10,037 nt of DNA from CBDUXZ01 sp965371325 [NCBI: uncultured bacterium] (GTDB lineage: Bacteria > JAUYMQ01): NCBI GenBank assembly GCA_965371325.1, contig CBDUXZ010000036.1:1-10037 (forward strand), read 5' to 3'. Made by a program: the position numbers and the translations under genes. Below are positions 6,502 to 10,037 of this stretch, piece by piece (within the stretch, counting starts at the first letter, position 1; each line of letters opens with the position of its first letter). The notes under the pieces are model-generated. The model was not told the origin of the DNA and ran no database searches. It was given only the letters and a program-made list of their open reading frames with translations.

Positions 6502-8214
6502 TCAGCGGGCGCGCGCGATGGCGACGTGGGAGGGCGGCGCGGGATCGTGGTGGGCCAGGTCAAGCGTGTAGCGCGTCTCATCATCGCTCTCGCCCGCGGT
6601 TTCAAAACCGGCGTCGAGCCAGAAACGCTCGCACAGGGCGTTCTTCGCCGTCGGGCGCCTGGATGCCTCCACGCGTGTGACGCCCGCGGCTTTCAGATCG
6701 GCGAGCAGCGCCGAGACGAATGCATGCTCGATCTTTTTCCCGATGACGCGGCAGCTCAAGAGAAACGTGTTGAACGTCGCGCGGTCCCCCTCGCGCTCAA
6801 TGATCGCCAGGCCTGTCCACCCCTCGTCGCCAAAGCGGTCCGTGACCCGAAGCCCCTGAAGAATGGCGCTTCCACCGGCGATCATGTCATCGAGATCCGC
6901 CTCCGTGTAGCGGCGCGTGGTGAGGTTGAACTGGTTCGTGCGCTGGGTGAGCTGGGCGAAGCGTGGGAGGGTGATCTTGTCGGGCGCCGCGATGCTCGCC
7001 TGTATCCCGAGGCTTTGAAGAAACTCTTCCTCCGTTGCGATCTTCGTGCGCGCTGACTTGCGTGCCCGTTCCTGGGCCATCATGCGTCCCCGGGAGCGAT
7101 CTTCCTCCGTCAGCGAGAGGGTATCGAACGCCGTTATGCGCGAAAGCCCTCGCTCATAGAGGGCTGGATCGCGCGGAACCTCCACCGTCATGACTTCGGG
7201 CAGGAGCGCGCGCATGCGTTCACGCTCAGTCGGATTATCGTCCCAGAACACGAACGAATCGAGACCGAGGCGAAGCTCCTTCGCGATCTCGCGCATGTTC
7301 TGCGTCTTGTCGTTCCAGTTGATGCGCATCGCCGCGAAATGATCGGGTTGGAGAACCATTTCGGGATGCGACTGGAGCACCTCGATGGCGTCATCGGGGT
7401 TGTTCGCGCTGTTGATTGCGAGAAGGATCCCCCGCCGGTGCAGCCCCAGAAGCCGTCGCTGGAAGGCCGTGAAGGCGTTGCCAGGCGCCGCGTCGCCGAG
7501 CTTTATGCCTGAAATCCCGTCCTCGCCCACGATCCCGCCCCACAGGGTGTTGTCGAGATCGAGCACGAGCACCTTTCGCACCCCTCCCGTGAGCGCCCGG
7601 ATAAACCCCATGGTCTCCCGCGCAAGATCCGTCAGTGCCGGACGTGATACGTCCATGCGCGCCAGAAAAACCATCTTCGGATCGGTCCAGACATCCTTTC
7701 CGATCCGGCCGGCGAGGGCTTCCACGTCCACCACGTATGCGCCTCTGAGCTTGCGGCAGGCGGCCGCCAGCTCTTCGTTGGCGGCGGCGATCATCGCTCG
7801 CTCGCCGAACGTGTCTCGCACGTCGTGTAGGCCCAATACCGGGGAGGAGGGGATCACGAAGTTGTGTATGAGGAGAATCCCGCTGCCGCGGGCGGCGCTC
7901 TCCGCCAGAGACGCTATTTCGCCGACCGTTCGGGAGACCTCGGCCCTTCGCGACTCTTCAGAGAGTTCCCAGAAGCGTTGCAGCAGCTGCCCGAAGAGCG
8001 GCGCGGGCGAGAGCGCGAGGATGGTCACGTCGGGCTCGAAGGCGCGCAGCTCGCTATCGGGATTGAGAATCTGCTGCGCGTAGGTGCCGAAGGGAGCGAT
8101 CAGAATCTCGCTGGTAAAATCCTGCGTCTCGAGCTCCTTCGCAAGAATCTCCTTCAGCGGATCGAGCGTGTAGTTCGAAAGGATCGCTATCCTGAGGGCG
8201 GTCTTCTTGCTCAC
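6502..8214 (-). CDS. FkbH-like HAD-IIIC family protein
   Basis: A 570-residue cytoplasmic protein of the long FkbH type. Residues about 1-200 are the N-terminal domain of long FkbH proteins (SGNH-like; ILSNYTLDPL, LLIHNF). Residues about 213-340 are the HAD core: motif I VLDLDNTLWGG with Asp219 and Asp221, motif II Ser269 in AINSANNPDD, motif III Lys303 in NDKTQN, and motif IV Asp325-Asp326 in WDDNPTERER. The C-terminal 410-550 is GNAT-like, opened by LTQRTNQFNLTTRRY. Studied FkbH enzymes take D-1,3-bisphosphoglycerate, dephosphorylate it and transfer the glyceryl group to a carrier protein. The carrier here is likely the ACP domain encoded just downstream. The GTG start overlaps the deacetylase stop by four bases and is preceded by GGGGAGAGGG (8221-8230). 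Motif II reads NSANN where I expect CSKNN in classical FkbH, so the loaded substrate may differ. Confidence 0.93.
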   Translation of the reverse strand: MSKKTALRIAILSNYTLDPLKEILAKELETQDFTSEILIAPFGTYAQQILNPDSELRAFEPDVTILALSPAPLFGQLLQRFWELSEESRRAEVSRTVGEIASLAESAARGSGILLIHNFVIPSSPVLGLHDVRDTFGERAMIAAANEELAAACRKLRGAYVVDVEALAGRIGKDVWTDPKMVFLARMDVSRPALTDLARETMGFIRALTGGVRKVLVLDLDNTLWGGIVGEDGISGIKLGDAAPGNAFTAFQRRLLGLHRRGILLAINSANNPDDAIEVLQSHPEMVLQPDHFAAMRINWNDKTQNMREIAKELRLGLDSFVFWDDNPTERERMRALLPEVMTVEVPRDPALYERGLSRITAFDTLSLTEEDRSRGRMMAQERARKSARTKIATEEEFLQSLGIQASIAAPDKITLPRFAQLTQRTNQFNLTTRRYTEADLDDMIAGGSAILQGLRVTDRFGDEGWTGLAIIEREGDRATFNTFLLSCRVIGKKIEHAFVSALLADLKAAGVTRVEASRRPTAKNALCERFWLDAGFETAGESDDETRYTLDLAHHDPAPPSHVAIARAR

Positions 8215-9254
8215 GGGGCACCCTCTCCCCGAAATTTTTCCGGCCAGGCGCGGCGTATCTCACCCTCAAACGTCGACACCTCGCGCCAGGTGAAGGCGGG
8301 TGACTCCGAGATGCGCCGGATGTGATCCTGGTATACGCGCGCGTGTGTGAAGAGCTCCCCCTCGTGTGAGGGGAGCAGGGCAAAAAGCGGCCGGCCGGGC
8401 GCGTGCGCGGCGATCTCTGCGTAGGAGGTACGAAGCCTGTAGGGATGATCCACAGGGTAGAAGATCGACTGCACCTCGAGAAGCGTCGAGGTTGGGGGAA
8501 GCAGGAACGGCTCTCCCCGCGGCGGTATGTCCGTTTCTTCCAGATAACGAGCGCCGAAGGAGTTTGTGTGACGCCGCCGGATGGAGCAGTCGACCGTGAT
8601 CCCGCGGGCCGCGAGCATCGATGCGATTTGGGAGTCCATGTGCCACCAGCCTGCCGTGAAAGTTCGCGGGTGAATACCCACCCGCGCGAGCCAGGCCAGC
8701 TCGCGATCCATTTGCGCTTGCGCCAGATCGTGACGGGGGTTCAGATGGCTCACGGGGATCATCCACGTGCGTTGGCTGCCATCCGACGGACCAGGATAGG
8801 CGCCGTCTCGCCCGAAATGCTCGCGGTAAGCCTTCCGCGCGCGCTCTTCATCCCGGGTGATCTCGAAGTAGTGCCCGTGGTAGCCAGCCTCGGCGTGCTC
8901 GAGCAGCCGCGCGATGCGCGCGGCGAAAGCGTCGCCGTCGATACCGGTGCGCTCCATCTGGACCTGCACCTTGGGGCACTCCGGGGTCAGCAGGCAGAGC
9001 GTGGGGCGCACGCCCGTCGCGCGGTGGAAGGCCGTGACGAAATCCAGGAGGCGATCAAAGCTTGGCGTCTCGGCCACGCGTTCTGTATGAAAGACGAAAT
9101 TGATACGCACCGGCTCCGCCCGCGCGGTGTCGCGTTCCGGCAGGAGACGGTCGAGGAGCGCGTCGCGGAGGTAGCCGGCCCATCGACGAGCCCCCCGCGC
9201 CCTTGCTCCGGTTCCAACCTCGCCCCGAGAGGGGAAAGGCGCGCTGTCCGCCAA
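8211..9254 (-). CDS. Divergent NodB-like polysaccharide deacetylase homologue
   Basis: A 347-residue protein if started at TTG 9254. The recognisable features, numbered from that start, are an INFVFHTE strand at 51-58 (first barrel strand, where classical enzymes carry a TFDD-type motif), a His-rich YHGHYFE (125-131), HPRTFTAGWWHMDSQIASML (195-214) with the aromatic motif that follows the barrel arginine, and LLPSHEGEL (293-301) as the late His motif. This suggests a carbohydrate esterase-4-like fold that removes acetyl groups from a sugar, but the TFDDGP signature is missing, so activity is uncertain. The frame is open back to a GTG at 9374. I prefer TTG 9254 because it has a strong ribosome binding site, while the extra 40 residues look like translated leader and overlap a hairpin-rich repeat. 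No secretion signal is obvious from either start. It couples to FkbH by a GTGA overlap, so it belongs to the same sugar-modifying operon. Confidence 0.75.
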   Translation of the reverse strand: MADSAPFPSRGEVGTGARARGARRWAGYLRDALLDRLLPERDTARAEPVRINFVFHTERVAETPSFDRLLDFVTAFHRATGVRPTLCLLTPECPKVQVQMERTGIDGDAFAARIARLLEHAEAGYHGHYFEITRDEERARKAYREHFGRDGAYPGPSDGSQRTWMIPVSHLNPRHDLAQAQMDRELAWLARVGIHPRTFTAGWWHMDSQIASMLAARGITVDCSIRRRHTNSFGARYLEETDIPPRGEPFLLPPTSTLLEVQSIFYPVDHPYRLRTSYAEIAAHAPGRPLFALLPSHEGELFTHARVYQDHIRRISESPAFTWREVSTFEGEIRRAWPEKFRGEGAP

Positions 9255-9259
9255 TCCGT

Positions 9260-9270
9260 CCTCCTCCCCC
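9260..9270 (-). promoter_or_regulatory. Strong ribosome binding site favouring TTG 9254 for the deacetylase homologue
   Basis: On the - strand GGGGGAGGAGG lies five bases before a TTG in the deacetylase frame. The upstream in-frame GTG at 9374 has no comparable site. This is the main reason for the shorter gene model. Confidence 0.6.
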
Positions 9271-9379
9271 GTTTTCGAAAAAGTCCTTCCAGAACGTCTG
9301 GTTACGGCTCCCCTTAGGTAGCACAGCGACCCCTCGCGTGCAACGGAAGAAAGCCGAAGAAAGGGACAGTCCACCTTTC

Positions 9380-9404
9380 AATAAGGGGGACTTTCCCACT
9401 TATT
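9380..9404. repeat. Hairpin at the end of the methyltransferase gene
   Basis: AATAAGGGGG (9380-9389) pairs with CCCACTTATT (9395-9404) around the loop ACTTT, with a single G-A mismatch. The methyltransferase TAA stop (9402-9400) lies inside the stem. Immediately beside it is a second short mirror, AAAGG/CCTTT, around GACAGTC (about 9359-9378). There is no clean T run on the - strand, so read-through into the deacetylase gene is plausible. The 145 bases between the methyltransferase stop and TTG 9254 hold no convincing gene. A short CCAGA/TCTGG hairpin lies at 9289-9301, and I see no good sigma-70 promoter. Confidence 0.5.
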
Positions 9405-10037
9405 TTCTTGGTGCCTTGAACGGTCCGGCGGGTTTGATTTCCCCGCGGGCCGCGAAGGCGTGGAGCGTGTTCGAGACGTAGACGCGCCCTCCCGTCGCCT
9501 TGCAGATTGCGCGGGCCAGGCTCACGTAAACGCCCTTCGCGGCGGCGAGCTTCGCGCTCCGGCTCCCGGCGACCGACGCGATCGGCTGCAGCACGTTGAA
9601 GGTGACATCCTTGAATTCCGACCTGGTCAGCAACTTCGAGAGCGTCTCGCGTGAGAACTGGACGAGATGGTGCTTTGCCTCGAGCAGATGCTTGCGGGGT
9701 TTCCGGAATCGCGTAACGCGCCCGACAGCGCGTTTCAGGTGCGCGTAGGGGAGGTGGAAGTCGATGTTGGGCGTCTGGACGAACAGCACGCCGCTTTCAT
9801 CCAGCAGGCGCGCGGCCTTCGAAAGGATGGGGCCCGGGTCGGCCAGGTGCTCGATAACGTCCCAGAGCGTGATGACCCGGAACATGCCCTCGCGGAAAGC
9901 GACATTCTCAAGCCGTCCGAGCGCTACCCGATGCAGGCCGAGTTTCTCTCGGGCGAAGTTCACCGCGTGGGGCGACAGCTCGAGGCCGTTCGCTTCCCAC
10001 CCGCGCTCCGCCGCGCGCTTCAGGAAGAAACCCTTGC
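9400..10037 (-). CDS. Class I SAM-dependent methyltransferase (5' end outside the window)
   Basis: The C-terminal 211 or so residues of a methyltransferase; the frame is open to the right edge, so the true start is beyond the window and the GTG at 9963 is internal. Visible from the edge are KGFFLKRAAERGWEANGLEL (end of the glycine-rich motif I, then the acidic Glu that would bind the SAM ribose), SPHAVNFAREKLGL, and the hallmark VITLWDVIEHLADPGPIL followed by ARLLDESGVLFVQTPN. This is the Methyltransf_11/23-type fold used on sugars, lipids, quinones and other small molecules; the acceptor cannot be read. The C-terminal part has a KPRKHLLEAKHHLVQFSRETL stretch common in polysaccharide-cluster methyltransferases. 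It is transcribed in the same direction as the deacetylase-FkbH-ACP-GNAT genes downstream, separated by a hairpin and about 145 bp, so it may be the first visible gene of the same cluster. Confidence 0.9.
   Translation of the reverse strand, partial: KGFFLKRAAERGWEANGLELSPHAVNFAREKLGLHRVALGRLENVAFREGMFRVITLWDVIEHLADPGPILSKAARLLDESGVLFVQTPNIDFHLPYAHLKRAVGRVTRFRKPRKHLLEAKHHLVQFSRETLSKLLTRSEFKDVTFNVLQPIASVAGSRSAKLAAAKGVYVSLARAICKATGGRVYVSNTLHAFAARGEIKPAGPFKAPRK

Noticed and set aside
6076-7056. Long + strand frame across the ACP-GNAT and FkbH genes
   Set aside because: It spans two clear genes on the other strand including their junction, and has no recognisable protein features.
1-10037. CRISPR array, tRNA or rRNA gene
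   Set aside because: I found no regularly spaced direct repeats, no tRNA cloverleaf signature and no rRNA-like conserved blocks.

Overview
The window is GC-rich and densely coded, and its genes are those of a free-living bacterium. Proline catabolism of the ALDH4/P5C dehydrogenase type, a TetR-controlled diiron oxygenase, an NnrS membrane protein and a surface-sugar cluster would suit a GC-rich proteobacterium-like or uncultured environmental lineage. No rRNA or other decisive marker is present, so I do not assign a phylum.

Left part (1-3678, + strand). The 3' end of a 1-pyrroline-5-carboxylate dehydrogenase gene runs off the left edge. After a 214-bp AT-richer control region with short palindromes comes a two-gene unit: a TetR regulator whose stop codon overlaps the start of a ferritin-like diiron oxygenase. 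A clear intrinsic terminator follows. An alpha/beta hydrolase begins only 17 bases after the terminator's T run.

Middle (3681-5102). A gene for a multi-spanning NnrS-family protein lies on the - strand. It sits between two 23-base inverted copies of one sequence (22/23 identical), which lie 2 bp from the hydrolase stop and 1 bp from the next gene's stop. A third, diverged copy overlaps the NnrS start codon and forms a REPIN-like palindrome with the right-hand copy. The left copy folds on its own into a bulged hairpin. No transposase is visible.

Right part (5104-10037, - strand, transcribed right to left). This is a tight gene set: SAM-dependent methyltransferase (cut by the right edge), NodB-like polysaccharide deacetylase homologue, FkbH-like HAD-IIIC protein, then an acyl carrier protein fused to a double GNAT module. 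The last three overlap or lie within 18 bp of each other. FkbH proteins are known to load glyceryl units from 1,3-bisphosphoglycerate onto carrier proteins. I infer that this set makes a carrier-bound C3 acyl group and transfers it, through the fused GNAT, to an amine such as an amino sugar of a surface polysaccharide or glycolipid. The deacetylase homologue could expose the amine and the methyltransferase could cap the product. No glycosyltransferase or export gene is in view, so the final product is unknown.

The most unusual items are the repeat-bracketed NnrS gene, the ACP-GNAT fusion next to FkbH, and the terminator in the leader of the hydrolase.
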